A stretch of DNA of 64,000 nt from Adiantum capillus-veneris (Eukaryota > Streptophyta > Polypodiopsida > Polypodiales > Pteridaceae): assembly GCA_014529385.2 (NCBI GenBank), contig CM043942.1, positions 1,464,501-1,528,500 on the forward strand, in the 5' to 3' direction. Shown in pieces: positions 34,113 to 46,345 of the stretch; within the stretch, counting starts at the first letter, position 1; the number at the start of each line of letters is the position of its first letter. The notes beneath the pieces were generated by a model, which saw only the letters and a program-made list of their open reading frames with translations, searched no databases and was not told the DNA's origin. Made by a program: the position numbers and the translations under genes.

Positions 34113-37100
34113 ATAAATAGATCTCCTAGCAAGGTTTTGCAGAAGGATTCAGTGCCAGAGACGGTATGGTCAGGCAAAATGCCCTCATACAAGCATCTTA
34201 GAGTCTTTGGTTGTGAGGCATATACTCACGTTCCAAAGGAATTTAGGAACAAACTTGAGCCAAAGAGTAGAAAGTGCATCTTTCTAGGCTATGGTAATTC
34301 TGGTGAGATGGGGTACAGACTTTGGGATCCCGAATCCAGAAAGGTTATCTGCAGCAATGATTTTCACTTTAATGAATCCAAATATCATTCTAAACCAGAG
34401 AGGGTTGACGAGATTAGAAGAATTGTCTTCCAAGAAGATGGACCTGCACGTGCAAGAAAAAATGTCAGGGCTCAAGAGGAGCAAGGACAGGATAGATTGG
34501 AACCACAGGTTGTGGCTGAGCCTGAGCCACCTATTTTTCGTAGATCTGGACGTATCACGCGACCTCTTGATCGGTTTGTTCCATCTATGAACTATGTCAT
34601 GTTGACTAATTGCAATGAGCCTTCATGTTACAAGGAAGCAGTGCAAATGAAGGAGTCCAGGAATTGGCAATTGGCCATGCAGTCAGAAATGACAGCTCTT
34701 CATAAAAACCAGACATGGAAGCTAGTTAAATTACCATAGGGAAAAAAGGCCCTACCTTGTAAATGGGTTTACAGGTATAAGATCACCGCTCATGATAGTC
34801 AGCCAAAGTACAAAGCAAGGCTTGTTGCCAAGGGCTTTAAGCAAGAACAAGGCATTGACATTGATGAAGTCTTCTCTCCGGTGGTCAAGATGACTACATT
34901 GAGATGCTTTCTTGCATTGGTTGCCATATTAGATTTGGTTTTGCACCAAATGGATGTCAAGACAGCGTTCTTGCATGGTGATTTAGATGTGGAAATTTAC
35001 ATGTAGCAGCCAGAAGGGTTTGTTGAGAAAGGCAAGGAAGTTTTAGTATGCTAGTTGTTAGAGAGTCTTATAAATAGATCTCCTAGCAAGGTTTTGCAGA
35101 AGGATTCAGTGCCAGAGATGGTATGGTCAGGCAAAATGCCCTCATACAAGCATCTCAGATTCTTTGGCTGTGAGGCATATACTCACGTTCCAAAGGAATT
35201 TAGGAACAAACTTGAGCCAAAGAGTAGAAAGTGCATCTTTCTAGGCTATGGTAATTCTGGTGAGATGGGGTACAGACTTTGGGATCCCGAATCCAGAAAG
35301 GTTACCTGCAGCAATGATGTTCACTTTAATGAATCCAAATATCATTCTAAACCAGAGAGGGTTGACGAGATTAGAAGAATTGTCTTCCAAGAGGATGGAC
35401 CTGCACGTGCAAGAAAAAATGTCAGGGCTCAAGAGGAGCAAGGACAGGATAGATTGGAACCACAGGTTGTGGCTGAGCCTGAGCCACCTATTTTTCGTAG
35501 ATCTGGACGTATCATGCGACCTCCTGATCGGTTTGTTCCATCTATGAACTATGTCATGTTGACTAATTGCAATGAGCCTTCATGTTACAAGGAAGCAGTG
35601 CAAATGAAGGAGTCCAGGAATTGGCAATTGGCCATGCAGTCAGAAATGACAGCTCTTCATAAAAACCAGACATGGAAGCTAGTTAAATTACCATAGGGAA
35701 AAAAGGCCCTACCTTGTAAATGGGTTTACAGGTATAAGATCACCGCTCATGATAGTCAGCCAAAGTACAAAGCAAGGCTTGTTGCCAAGGGCTTTAAGCA
35801 AGAACAAGGCATTGACATTGATGAAGTCTTCTCTCCGGTGGTCAAGATGACTACATTGAGATGCTTTCTTGCATTGGTTGCCATATTAGATTTGGTTTTG
35901 CACCAAATGGATGTCAAGACAGCGTTCTTGCATGGTGATTTAGATGTGGAAATTTACATGTAGCAGCCAGAAGGGTTTGTTGAGAAAGGCAAGGAAGTTT
36001 TAGTATGCTAGTTGTTAAAGAGTCTTATAAATAGATCTCCTAGCAAGGTTTTGCAGAAGGATTCAGTGCCAGAGATGGTATGGTCAGGCAAAATGCCCTC
36101 ATACAAGCATCTCAGAGTCTTTGGGTGTGAGGCATATACTCACGTTCCAAAGGAATTTAGGAACAAACTTGAGCCAAAGAGTAGAAAGTGCATCTTTCTA
36201 GGCTATGGTAATTCTGGTGAGATGGGGTACAGACTTTGGGATCCCGAATCCAGAAAGGTTATCTGCAGCAATGATGTTTACTTTAATGAATCCAAATATC
36301 ATTCTAAACCAGAGAGGGTTGAGGAGATTAGAAGAGTTGTCTTCCAAGAAGATGGACCTCCACGTGCAAGAAAAAATGTCAGGGCTCAAGAGGAACAAGG
36401 ACAGGATTGATTGGAACCACAAGTTGTGGCTGAGCCTGAGCCACCTATTTTGCGTAGATCTGGACGTATCACGCGACCTCCTGATCGGTTTGATCCATCT
36501 ATGAACTATGTGATGTTGACTAATTGCAATGAGCCTTCATGTTACAAGGAAGCAATGCAAATGAAGGACTCCGGGAATTGGCAATTGGCCATGCAGCCAG
36601 AAAGGACAGCTTTTCATAAAATCCAGACATGGAAGCTAGTTAAATTACCATAGGGAAAAAAGGCTCTACCTTGTAAATGGGTTTACAGGTATAAGATCAC
36701 CGCTCATGATAGTCAGCCAAAGTACAAAGCAAGGCTTGTTTCCAAGGGCTTTAAGAAAGAACAAGGCATTGACTTTGATGAAGTCTTCTCTCCGGTGGTC
36801 AAGATGACTACATTGAGATGCTTTCTTGCATTGGTTGCCATATTAGATTTGGTTTTGCACCAAATGGATGTCAAGACAGCGTTCTTGCATGGTGATTTAG
36901 ATGTGGAAATTTACATGTAGCAGCCAGAAGGGTTTGTTGAGAAAGGCAAGGAAGTTTTAGTATGCTAGTTGTTAAAGAGTCTTATAAATAGATCTCCTAG
37001 CAAGGTTTTGCAGAAGGATTCACTGCCAGAGATGGTATGGTCAGGCAAAATGCCCTCATACAAGCATCTCAGAGTCTTTGGGTGTGAGGCATATACTCAC

Positions 37101-38897
37101 GTTCCAAAGGAATTTAGGAACAAACTTGAGCCAAAGAGTAGAAAGTGCATCTTTCTAGGCTATGGTTATTCTGGTAAGATGGGGTACAGACTTTGGGATC
37201 CCGAATCCAGAAAGGTTATCTGCAGCAATGATGTTTACTTTAATGAATCCAAATATCATTCTAAACCAGAGAAGGTTGAGGAGATTAGAAGAGTTGTCTT
37301 CCAAGAAGATGGACCTGCACGTGCAAGACAAAATGTCAGGGCTCAAGAGGAACAAGGACAGGATAGATTGGAACCACAGGTTGTGGCTGAGCCTGAGCCA
37401 CCTATTTTGCGTATATCTGGACGTATCACGCGACCTCCTGATCGGTTTGATCCATCTATGAACTATGTGATGTTGACTAATTGCAATGAGCCTTCATGTT
37501 ACAAGGAAGCAGTGCAAATGAAGGACTCCGGGAATTGGCAATTGGCCATGCAGTCAGAAATGACAGCTCTTCATAAAAACCAGACATGGAAGCTAGTTAA
37601 ATTACCACAGGGAAAAAAGGCTCCACCTTGTAAATGGGTTTACAGGTATAAGATCACCGCTCATGATAGTCAGCCAAAGTACAAAGCAAGGCTTGTTGCC
37701 AAGGGCTTTAAGCAAGAACAAGGCATTGACTTTGATGAAGTCTTCTCTCCGGTGGTCAAGATGACTACATTGAGATGCTTTCTTGCATTGGTTGCCATAT
37801 TAGATTTGGTTTTGCACCAAATGGATGTCAAGACAGCGTTCTTGCATGGTGATTTAGATGTGGAAATTTACATGTAGCAGCCAGAAGGGTTTGTTGAGAA
37901 AGGCAAGGAAGTTTTGGTATGCTAGTTGTTAAAGAGTCTTATAAATAGATCTCCTAACAAGGTTTTGCAGAATGATTCAGTGCCAGAGATGGTATGGTCA
38001 GGCAAAATGCCCTCATACAAGCATCTCAGAGTCTTTGGCTGTGAGGCATATACTCACGTTCCAAAGGAATTTAGGAACAAACTTGAGCCAAAGAGTAGAA
38101 AGTGCATCTTTCTAGGCTATGGTAATTCTAGTGAGATGGGGTACAGACTTTGGGATCCCGAATCCAGGAAGGTTATCTGCAGCAATGATGTTCACTTTAA
38201 TGAATCCAAATATCATTCTAAACCAGAGAGGGTTGAGGAGATTAGAAGAGTTGTCTTCCAAGAAGATGGACCTGCACGTGCAAGACAAAATGTCAGGGCT
38301 CAAGAGGAACAAGGACAGGATAGATTGGAACCACAGGTTGTGGCTGAGCCTGAGCCACCTATTTTGCGTAGATCTGGACGTATCACGCGACCTCCTGATC
38401 GGTTTGTTCCCTCTATGAACTATGTGATGTTGACTAATTGCAATGAGCCTTCATGTTACAAGAAAGTAGGGCAAATGAAGGACTCCGGGAATTGGCAATT
38501 GGCCATGCAGTCAGAAATGACAGCTCTTCATAAAAACTAGACATGGAAGCTAGTTAAATTACCACAGGGAAAAAAGGCTCTACCTTGTAAATGGGTTTAT
38601 AGGTATAAGATCACCGATCATGATAGTCAGCCAAAGTATAAAGCAAGGCTTGTTGCCAAGGGCTTTAAGCAAGAACAAGGCATTGACATTGATGAAGTCT
38701 TCTCTTTGGTGGTCAAGCTGGCTACATTGAGATGCTTTCTTGCATTGGTTGCCATATTAGATTTGGTTTTGCACCAAATGGATGTCAAGACAGCGTTCTT
38801 GCATGGTGATTTAGATGTGGAAATTTACATGTAGCAGCCAGAAGGGTTTGTTGAGAAAGGCAAGGAAGTTTTAGTATGCTAGTTGTTAAAGAGTCTT
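34113..38897 (+). repeat. five tandem copies of a 957-bp pol segment
   Basis: Units start at 34,113, 35,070, 36,027, 36,984 and 37,941, each exactly 957 bp (319 codons), so the reading frame is kept. Each unit runs from the integrase C-terminal region ('LINRSPSK', 'HLRVFGCEAYTHVP', 'KCIFLGYG') to the start of reverse transcriptase ('RLVAKGFKQEQG', 'QMDVKTAFLHGDL'). Both original breakpoints share TCTT (34,109-34,112 and 38,894-38,897). All copies carry TAG after 'VEIYM' and in the 'VLVC*LL' sequence. Units 1-3 also carry TAG after 'KLVKLP', where units 4 and 5 have CAG. Confidence 0.97.
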
Positions 38898-39995
38898 TAT
38901 GGCTTAAAACAATCACCGAGGGCATGGTACCATAAATTCCACAAGTTTATGCTTTCTCAAGGCTACAAACGTAGTGAGTTCGATCAATGTCTATATACAA
39001 AGAAGGATAAGGATGGTAGTTGGCTGATCCTTATTTTGTATGTGGATGACATGTTGATTGCTGGTAAGCAGTTGGAAGAAATTTCAGTTTTGAAGTCAAA
39101 GATGGAAAAGCATTTGACATGAAAGACATGGGTGAGGAAAGTCATATACTTGGTATGCGCATTGAGAGAGACAGATCAAAGAAGTTGATTTGGTTATCTC
39201 AAACAAAGTATATTGACAAGGTTTTGCAACGTTTCAATATGGAGATGGGAAAGGCATTGAGTGTTCCATTGCCACCATATGTGAAACTTAGCAAACAAGA
39301 TTGTCCTTTGTCTGAGGAAGAACAGGCTGAAATGGATAAGATTCCATATGCTTCTGCAGTGGGTAGTTTGATGTATGCAATGATTGCTACTCGCCTAGAC
39401 ATTGCATTTGCAGTGGGAGTAGTAAGTTGATACATGTCAAACCCAGGCAAGAAACATTGGGAGGCAGTGAAAGGAATATTGAGATACCTAAAAGCTACAA
39501 AGAGTATGCGCATATGCTATGGGAGTCAGGAGCTAAGTGTAAAGGGTTTTACAAACTCAGATTATGCAGGTGACTTAGACAATCGAAGGTCTACATCAGG
39601 ATATGTCTTTACATTGGCTGGTGGAGCAGTATCATGGCGTTTTAGATTACAAGATTTTGTTACTCAGTCTACTACAGAGGCTGAATATGTTGCAGCATCA
39701 AAGGCATGCAAAGAATCAATTTGGCTTAATCGACTAGTAACAGATTTGGGAATCAAAGAAGAGATGCCTGTGTTATATTGTGATAGTCAGAGTGCTATAC
39801 AACTGGCTCGCAATCCAGTTTATCACTCAAAGACAAAGCATGGATGTGAAATATAATTTCATTAGGGAAATGCTCGAGGATAAGCAAATTCACCTTGTCA
39901 AACTTCACACCACAGAAAATCCTGCTGATCTACTTACAAAAGGACTTCCCTCAGAGAGCTTTGCGCATTTTCGCAAGCAGTTAGGTGTAGGGTAG
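38883..39995 (+). pseudogene. copia reverse transcriptase 3' part and RNase H
   Basis: Following the last 957-bp unit, the frame reads 'SLYGLKQSPRAWY', then the catalytic 'YVDDMLIAGK' (~39,040), then a one-base loss near 39,113 before 'MKDMGEESHILGM'. RNase H motifs follow: 'SDYAGDLDNRRSTSGYVF' (first residue of the usual 'DSDYAG' is Asn), 'TQSTTEAEYVA', 'DSQSAIQLA', and the tail 'NPADLLTKGLPSE'. A TGA sits before 'YMSNPGKKHW' (CGA expected) and a two-base loss is near 39,841. This is the only place in the element with the YVDD motif. Confidence 0.88.
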
Positions 39996-40084
39996 TACAT
40001 CACTTCTCTACATCTCTTGTTTATTAGCTTGTATAGTAGCTTCTCTCACACTTAAAGTACCACATTGGACTTTAAGTGGGAGGT

Positions 40085-40264
40085 TGTTGGGGTATAAAGC
40101 CCAATGTGGTCGCCTAGGTAAGTGGGCGGGCCGCCAGGTATGTACACATATTCTTTTGTAAAAACCTAATAAGAACTCACTATGCTCTATACATTACAAG
40201 AGAGCGAGTTCACCATATCGTCGTGATCTTCTTCTCGCGCCACACTTCCGCTAGTACTCCTTCA
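40085..40264 (+). repeat. copia 3' LTR (180 bp)
   Basis: It begins TGTTGGGGTATAAAGCCC and ends CTCCTTCA, matching the 5' LTR. It is preceded by the purine-rich 'AAGTGGGAGGT', the expected polypurine tract for plus-strand priming. Confidence 0.95.
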
Positions 40265-41870
40265 AAATTGTAGTCCAAAAAACACTACAAAATTTTTAAA
40301 TCTCTACCAAATATGATCACCTTTGACAAATCATGATGAGGAAAAACATCTTTTAAAAAGATAAGTGTAGCTTGATGTGTAGTGAGAGTTTTTTTGCATG
40401 GAACAAAATATGCTTGCTTAGAAAAACGATCAATAACAGTTTAAATCATGTCATGTTTGTGAGTAGGGAGTGGGAAACCAGTTACAAAGTCCATAGAAAT
40501 GTGTTGCCAAGGTCTTTCAAGAACAGGGAGATGATGTAACAAACGTAATTTCTTACTCGATGTTGCTTTAATCTTTTGGCAAGTAAGACAAGATGAAACA
40601 TATTGTTTAGCATCACTTTTCATAGCAGGCCAATAAAAATCACGACTTAAATTTTGAAAAGTAGCAACAAAACCTCTGTGTCCATCATAATATGGTATAC
40701 TAACCCTTTAATGGAAAAACTTAAAATGATTTTGTGACACAAAGTTTTTGTTTGAAGGAAATTTTCTTTTATAGTGTATTCAAGAAAGAAATTATACTAA
40801 ATTTTCAAGCATATGTAGCCAAGTGGTTTAAAAGTCATCATCTTGTGCATAAGTATCAGACATAGTATCAAAAAAAGTTTTTGTGATAATAGATAGATTA
40901 TTAAGAGAGGGTCTTCGACTCAAAGCATCAGCTACAATGTTTTCTTTACCGGTTTGGTATTGAATGTGGGCCTGAAACTTTTGCATAAAAGCAATCCACT
41001 TAATTTATCTATCGTCTATTGGGGGTTGAGATAACAAGTACTCGATACTTTGCTGATCAACTTTAATGATTAAGTAAGCATCCATTAGATAGTGTTTCCA
41101 AATTTTCAAATCATGTACTACAGCAGTCAACTCTTTGTCATATGTACTAAATTTATATTCAGACGGTTAAATTTACAACTTCCAAATGGAAGTGGATGGT
41201 TATCTTGCATAAGAACTTCATCGATACCTTTTTTAGTATTACTAACTACCAAATAATGGTCGATCAAAATCAAGCAATTGTAACATAGGTGCATTAGTCA
41301 AAGCATTCTTAAGTGCAATGAATGATCTTTCTTATAAATGAGTCCATCCATACATATGGGATGTTTTTCTTTAATAGGAGAGTCAAATAGTGTGATTTGT
41401 AAGTAAAATACGAATAAACTTCTTGTAATAACTGCATAAACCAATGAGAGAATGTAGCTCATGCAGGTTTTTGGGTCTAGGCCATGATTGTATAACTTTA
41501 ATTTTCTTGGGGTCTACATGTATTCCTTTATCCGATATGATATGTCCCAAATACTCAATGTTATATTGAAAGATTGAAATATTTTCAGGATTCAAGTACA
41601 AATGGTTTTGTAAGAGAAGCGCAAAGACAGTGTTAAATGCTCCTTATGTTCAAAGATTTACTAAACACCAGAATATCACCAAAAAATATCACAACAAAGT
41701 CTTGATGGTCAATGAAAATTTGATTCATCATGCGACTGAAGGTAGTTGGTGCATTTGTCAGGCCAAATGGCATGACAAGAAATTTGTAAAGCCTCGTTGT
41801 GTTTTGAATGTAGTTTTGTAGAAATCTTCTTCCAATTATTTTAACTTGGTCATGTTTTAATGGCGGTTGC
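40265..41870 (-). pseudogene. Ty3/gypsy reverse transcriptase to integrase (5' part of interrupted gene)
   Basis: On the minus strand, 41,850-41,640 gives '[19 protein letters not shown]' and an RT active site reading '[12 protein letters not shown]', where gypsy enzymes have F-x-D-D; the first Asp is Gly. 41,601-41,383 gives 'YLGHIISDKGI' and 'VIQSWPRPKNLHELHS'. 40,623-40,441 gives the integrase zinc region and core start 'SCLTCQKIKATSSKK' and 'WQHISMDFVTGFPLP'. The gene continues at 30,909 after the copia insertion. RNase H (41,300-40,700) is only faintly readable. Upstream of ~41,870 it is joined to a copia element. Confidence 0.8.
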
Positions 41871-41879
41871 ATTTGCACT

Positions 41880-43600
41880 CTTCCTTTGGATAGAGAGGGA
41901 TGTTTCTTGATGCTGCATGCAATACATGTAGCATCAGTTCCCAACCCTCTTTGCCCAAAGTTAACTATACATAATCCATAGAAGGCACAAAACGTTGAGG
42001 TTGTCTTGCAGGCTGCTTTGAATGCCTCAAAACCTGTGCAAGAGGTGCATCTGGCTGTCCCACATCCATATGATCTCCCAACAAGGGCTGATCTCCCACC
42101 TGAGGGTGAATGGGCTGCCCAGCAAGCAGCCATGGGACCATCTAACTGATGAAAATCCTCCTCAAATATCACACGGCAAACCTCAACCGTTCGTGGTGAT
42201 GCTCTATACATAGAGTCCCCATGAACAACAACATCATGGCTGCACACAATCTTCCTCTCAATAGGATCCCACAATCGATAACCCATCTCACCAGATCTAC
42301 CATAACCCAAGAAAATACATCTCTTGCTCTTTGGATCCAATTTGATGCATTTTGCCCTAGGTACCAGTACATACGCTTCATAGCTAAAAACACGAAGATG
42401 ACCATACGAAGGTGGAAAACCTTTTCATACCTCTTCAGGCACTTTGAAGCCCAAAGGAGCACTAGGTGAACGATTTATCAAATGTACAGAAGTGGCAACT
42501 ACTTCAGCCCAAAAAGCATCTGACAAACCATCCATAGAAAGCATAGTACGTAATTTCTCTTATATAGTCCTATTCATGCACTCAGCCACACTATTTTGAG
42601 GAGGTGTATAGGGAGCACGAAGCTTACGCCGCATACCCTTCTCAACACATAACATAGTGAAAGCATGAGACATAAATTCAACCCCATTTTCTGTACGTAA
42701 GAGCTTCAACTTACAACATGATTGGTTCTCAACAAGAGCCAACCATTGCTTGAATACATCAAACACCATATCCTTCTTACGAATGGGGTATGCCCATACA
42801 TTCCTGCTAGCATCATCAATGAACATAACAAAGTACATAGCACCTCCAAGAGAAGCATTAGGCATTGGCCCACATAAGAACTTCAACTTACAACATGATT
42901 GGTTCTCAACAAGAGCCAACCATTGCTTGAATACATCAAACACCATATCCTTCTTACGAATGGGGTATGCCCATACATTCCTGCTAGCATCATCAATGAA
43001 CATAACAAAGTACATAGCACCTCCAAGAGAAGCATTAAGCATTGGCCCACATACATCACTATGCACCAAAGCTAGCTTTTCCAAAGATTTGTTTGGAACA
43101 CTCTTCTTATGAGAAGATTGAGCATGTCGACCATAAAGGCAATGATCACCAAACTCAAAGAAACACAAAATCTGAAACAGGAATGTAGTTCGCACGTGCC
43201 AGCAACTTCAAACCTTTCAATGACATATGCCCCAAAATCTGATGCCATAAAGAAGCTAGAGGTTGCTCAGTGATCCCCACAATGTGATCAGACACACTAG
43301 CTACACAAAGGGAATACAACGTATTCCTCTTAGCACCTTTAACCAAAACAAGGCTTCCCTTAGTGAGCTTCCAACCTCCATCACCAAAAGATACATTGAA
43401 ACCAAGTGAATCCAATTGACCCACATTAATCAAGCTTTTTGCAAGAGTCGGCACATGACGCACACGCTACAAGACAAACGTAGTAGAGTTTGGCATAGCC
43501 AAATGAATATCTCCAATGCCATGAATCTGCATAGAATGCCCATTGGCAATTCTGACAGTACCTGTGCTCGAGGCATCATAGTCATGAAACCACTACCTAT
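41880..43600 (-). pseudogene. second copia element: integrase region, with 177-bp tandem duplication
   Basis: Minus strand. The zinc region 'LWHQILGHMS...FGDHCLYGR' is followed by the integrase core 'LALVHSDVCGPM', 'MFIDDASRNVWAYP', 'RTENGVEF' (usual Asp replaced by Glu) and 'PPQNSVAECMNRT'. A 59-codon segment starting 'CGPM(L/P)NASLGGAMYF' is present twice in frame (~42,704-43,057). The C-terminal part ('[20 protein letters not shown]') runs to ~41,900, where the sequence passes abruptly into gypsy RT. The reverse transcriptase and 3' LTR of this element are missing. Confidence 0.85.
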
Positions 43601-44606
43601 GAGGTGTAACATGAAAAGAAGCACCACTATCAATGACCCAATCCATAGGCATACTACTCTCATGAGTGAGAAGAAAAGCATCATCAAAAGAGGACACATC
43701 ACCAAGCTCTTCACTAGTAGCACTAGCTGGAGCACATACATGGTCATCTTGAGAGCTACACTCTCCCTGTGTTGCATTCAACTCCTCAATCTTGACATTG
43801 GACTTAGGCTTGTCCTTAGCATCATGGTCTTTCTTGTTACCATCTCCATTTTCACTTTTCCATTTGTAGCAATCCTTATTGAAATGGCCTTTTCTACCAC
43901 AATGAAAACATTCCACATCCTTTTTACTTGTGCCTGCACGGGACTTGCTTCTAGATTTACCCCTGTTGGACTTATACTTGTCCATAGTCCTCCCTCTTAC
44001 AACCATTGCACTAGAAGAGTTACTACCTGCATTATTCTTTTGATGAATCTCTTCCATGAGAAGACTAGACTCCACATTAGTACTTGTCAACTCATCTGAA
44101 GGAACCGAGTTACTTATGGCTGTCCTAAATGTGTCCCATGACTCAGGCAACGTAACAAGTAAAAACATAGCTTTACATTGTCAAACTTAATTTTTTGCCT
44201 AGCAAGTTGGTTGAAAATTGTATTGAACTCATTCAAATACGCATTGATGGAAGAAACTTCCTCCATTCGCAAATCAATAAGCTTCTTAATCCAATACACC
44301 ATAGAAGCAGTCGAATGCTTATCATACATATCGCAAATGCTGCCATAGCTCATAAGCTCCATATTATGCCTCTTTCACATTGTAATAAATAGACTTTGAA
44401 AGGGAAAGCCTAATGGTAGACCTGCACATCTCATCCAACTCCTCCCAATCATCCCTCTCCATGTTCTCTGGCTTAACACCTTGCAACTTTAGAGGTCGAA
44501 TCTGTTTCTTTTGCACCAAGACATCTCAAATCTGATCTTTCCAATATGAGAAGTTAGCACCATCTAGCTTCTCAATCTTGAAAATTGTGTCCTCTTTAGT
44601 GCCCAT
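43593..44606 (-). pseudogene. second copia element: gag and protease
   Basis: The minus-strand start at 44,606 gives a gag N-terminus with 'IFKIEKLDGANFSYWK', similar to the gag at 32,192. A stop and a frameshift follow near 44,360 and 44,165. Then come the zinc knuckle 'CFHCGRKGHFNKDC' and the protease motif 'WVIDSGASFHVTP'. The order gag-protease-integrase is normal for copia. Confidence 0.85.
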
Positions 44607-45269
44607 TAGAACAAGAATGCAACAATGAGAAACCTGTAGCCAACCAACGAATTGCCACAACAAAGTAGTGATGCAAATCCGACAACACCTACTGCTCAAT
44701 CAAAGAGCAAACGCATAGAGTATAAATCAGCCCATAATATGGTCAAAAATGTACGTAGAAATCCAAAAAAGAATGCATAAACCTGTGACACCTGTAACTC
44801 AACCGGCCTAGGCAAACCGTGCCACAATATACATCAACAATGAGCTGTCATAGAGGCATAAACATACTCCATGTCTGAATAACCACAATAGAGACATAAG
44901 CTGACCAGACTTGCACAAATTCATGAGCATAAATGGATCCAAATGAACATATAACCAATGCACAAGCTCAATGAAACCCAATCTCTACTATCAACCAAGT
45001 ACCTGTCTGTACTCAAAATGCAACACTACAAGTAAGAGCAAACCCGCTCTATGTATAAGTGAACCAAGTCTCCACGATATTATGCATAAAGAGCGTCTGT
45101 CAAACTTCCATATCCACATCCATCAACATACATAGATGATGTAAACCTGTAGCTCAAGAACACACATAAACCGACTACCCAAAAAAGTAGAATCTCCCTC
45201 TCAAACCACAACCATATACATGGTTGTCCGTAGTCAAAATACATGTTCTATAACCACAGAAGAAACCTG

Positions 45270-45340
45270 TATCCAAAGCTCCCTGTAACGTGTACCTGTA
45301 CCTACGCCTGCACCTATACCTGTGCCTGTAGTCGAAGAAG
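45270..45340. repeat. (ACCTGT)-like hexamer repeat
   Basis: Imperfect CCTGTA/CCTGCA/CCTATA hexamers recur about nine times within the untranslated leader of the second copia element. The same element leader (44,620-45,730) has scattered 'CCTGTA' words and no open gene. Confidence 0.6.
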
Positions 45341-45732
45341 ACAATGATGTCAAACTCCCACTCTATCTGTGTGTATGAGGCCACTCCAAGAAGAGGCTAC
45401 ACACTCTCAAATGAGCCATGGGATCACGTATGTGGAAGACACTGCAGCAATGGCACATGTAATGGCTATGGAAGCTCTGTAGAGCAGAAAATTACCAAAG
45501 AGAGCTGGAAAAAATACAACTCCTAGTCTGTAGCTCAAATGGGTTTTTTGATGGCAGGAATGGCTCCGAAAGAGGAGTTAAATTCCAAGACACCCGGTGA
45601 AAACACTCGTGGAGTGCGGAACCTCCCAATGCCTTTAGAAATGCACACGTGCACGAAACCAAAAATCGGCAATAAAGCAGAAACAATTTTTAGCACACTC
45701 AAGAACGATGATGAATCTCTCAATGCTCTCAC

Positions 45733-45750
45733 TACCAAGCTCTGAGACCA
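45733..45750 (-). promoter_or_regulatory. primer-binding site of second copia element
   Basis: On the minus strand it reads TGGTCTCAGAGCTTGGTAG, a variant of the TGGTATCAGAGC initiator-tRNA site, starting two bases from the LTR end at 45,753. Confidence 0.8.
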
Positions 45751-45752
45751 CT

Positions 45753-45920
45753 TGTTGAGATCAAAGAGCACACACGTAGAGAGAAAGCACGAAGAAGGAG
45801 ATAGACACCTTGTATGGCGGGGCGGTACTCACATTGCAATGTGCAGTTGTGATATATTTATTATGAATGAGTAAAAGAATGACTATACATGGTTGTCTGA
45901 ACAACGGACAGCTGGGCACA
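45753..45920 (-). repeat. 5' LTR of second copia element (168 bp)
   Basis: The minus-strand sequence begins TGTGCCCAGCTG and ends CTCAACA, so it has TG...CA ends. It sits between the primer-binding site and an abruptly cut gypsy RNase H frame. No second LTR survives because the element's 3' end is lost at ~41,880. Confidence 0.75.
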
Positions 45921-46345
45921 CTGGCCTTTAACCCAAAAAATTCTTGATTCAAGGAATTTATGTAGGCAATCCATCTCAACATAGCTATTTTGAAAATTGT
46001 GACCATTCCAAGAAGGGGTAGAAAATCAGTCTCCAATATTACATTTCCTCCTATCAAATACTCTTTGTCACACTTCAATGATGTTACTGCTCTACATAAC
46101 TCTCTTTTTACTTTTGGATAGTTGCATTGGCGAGCACTTAGGACCTTTTTCCCAAATCTCACCACGTGATATCGCTTTCCATCATTATCATCTTGCCCAA
46201 TCACTCATCCACTTTATGTGGGCCTAGTATCCACTATCACAATTATATGTCTTCCACATTCATAGTTTACTTTCCTCAAAGTTGGAGACATAAGCAACAA
46301 ATTCTTTAATTTTGTCATGGCATGTGTATGCATTTCTTACCATTG
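45921..46345 (-). pseudogene. Ty3/gypsy RNase H fragment
   Basis: The minus strand encodes 'VNYECGRHIIVIVDT', 'VRFGKKVLSARQCNYPKVKR', 'CDKEYLIGGNVILETDFLPLLGM' in part and 'IAMLRWIAYINSLNQEF', typical of the gypsy RNase H/connection region. It is cut at 45,920 by the copia LTR and has two stops near 46,200-46,215. The flank 46,346-46,790 shows no recognisable gene. Confidence 0.7.

Larger units (their letters stand above)
30910..40264 (+). mobile_element. complete Ty1/copia LTR retrotransposon, expanded by tandem duplication
   Basis: The 9,355-bp element has 5' LTR 30,910-31,101, primer-binding site 31,104-31,115, gag, protease, integrase, reverse transcriptase, RNase H and 3' LTR 40,085-40,264, in copia order. 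Its target duplication is AAATT. Without four extra copies of a 957-bp pol segment it would be about 5.5 kb, normal for copia. The LTRs differ by a ~12-bp net length change and scattered substitutions, so it is not very recent. It cannot be autonomous now. Confidence 0.95.

Noticed and set aside
33014-38900. Stop codons that could be recoded by U-to-C RNA editing, as in fern and hornwort organelles
   Set aside because: Such editing is known from organelle transcripts. This is a nuclear retrotransposon that also carries frameshifts and catalytic losses, so simple decay by C-to-T mutation is enough.
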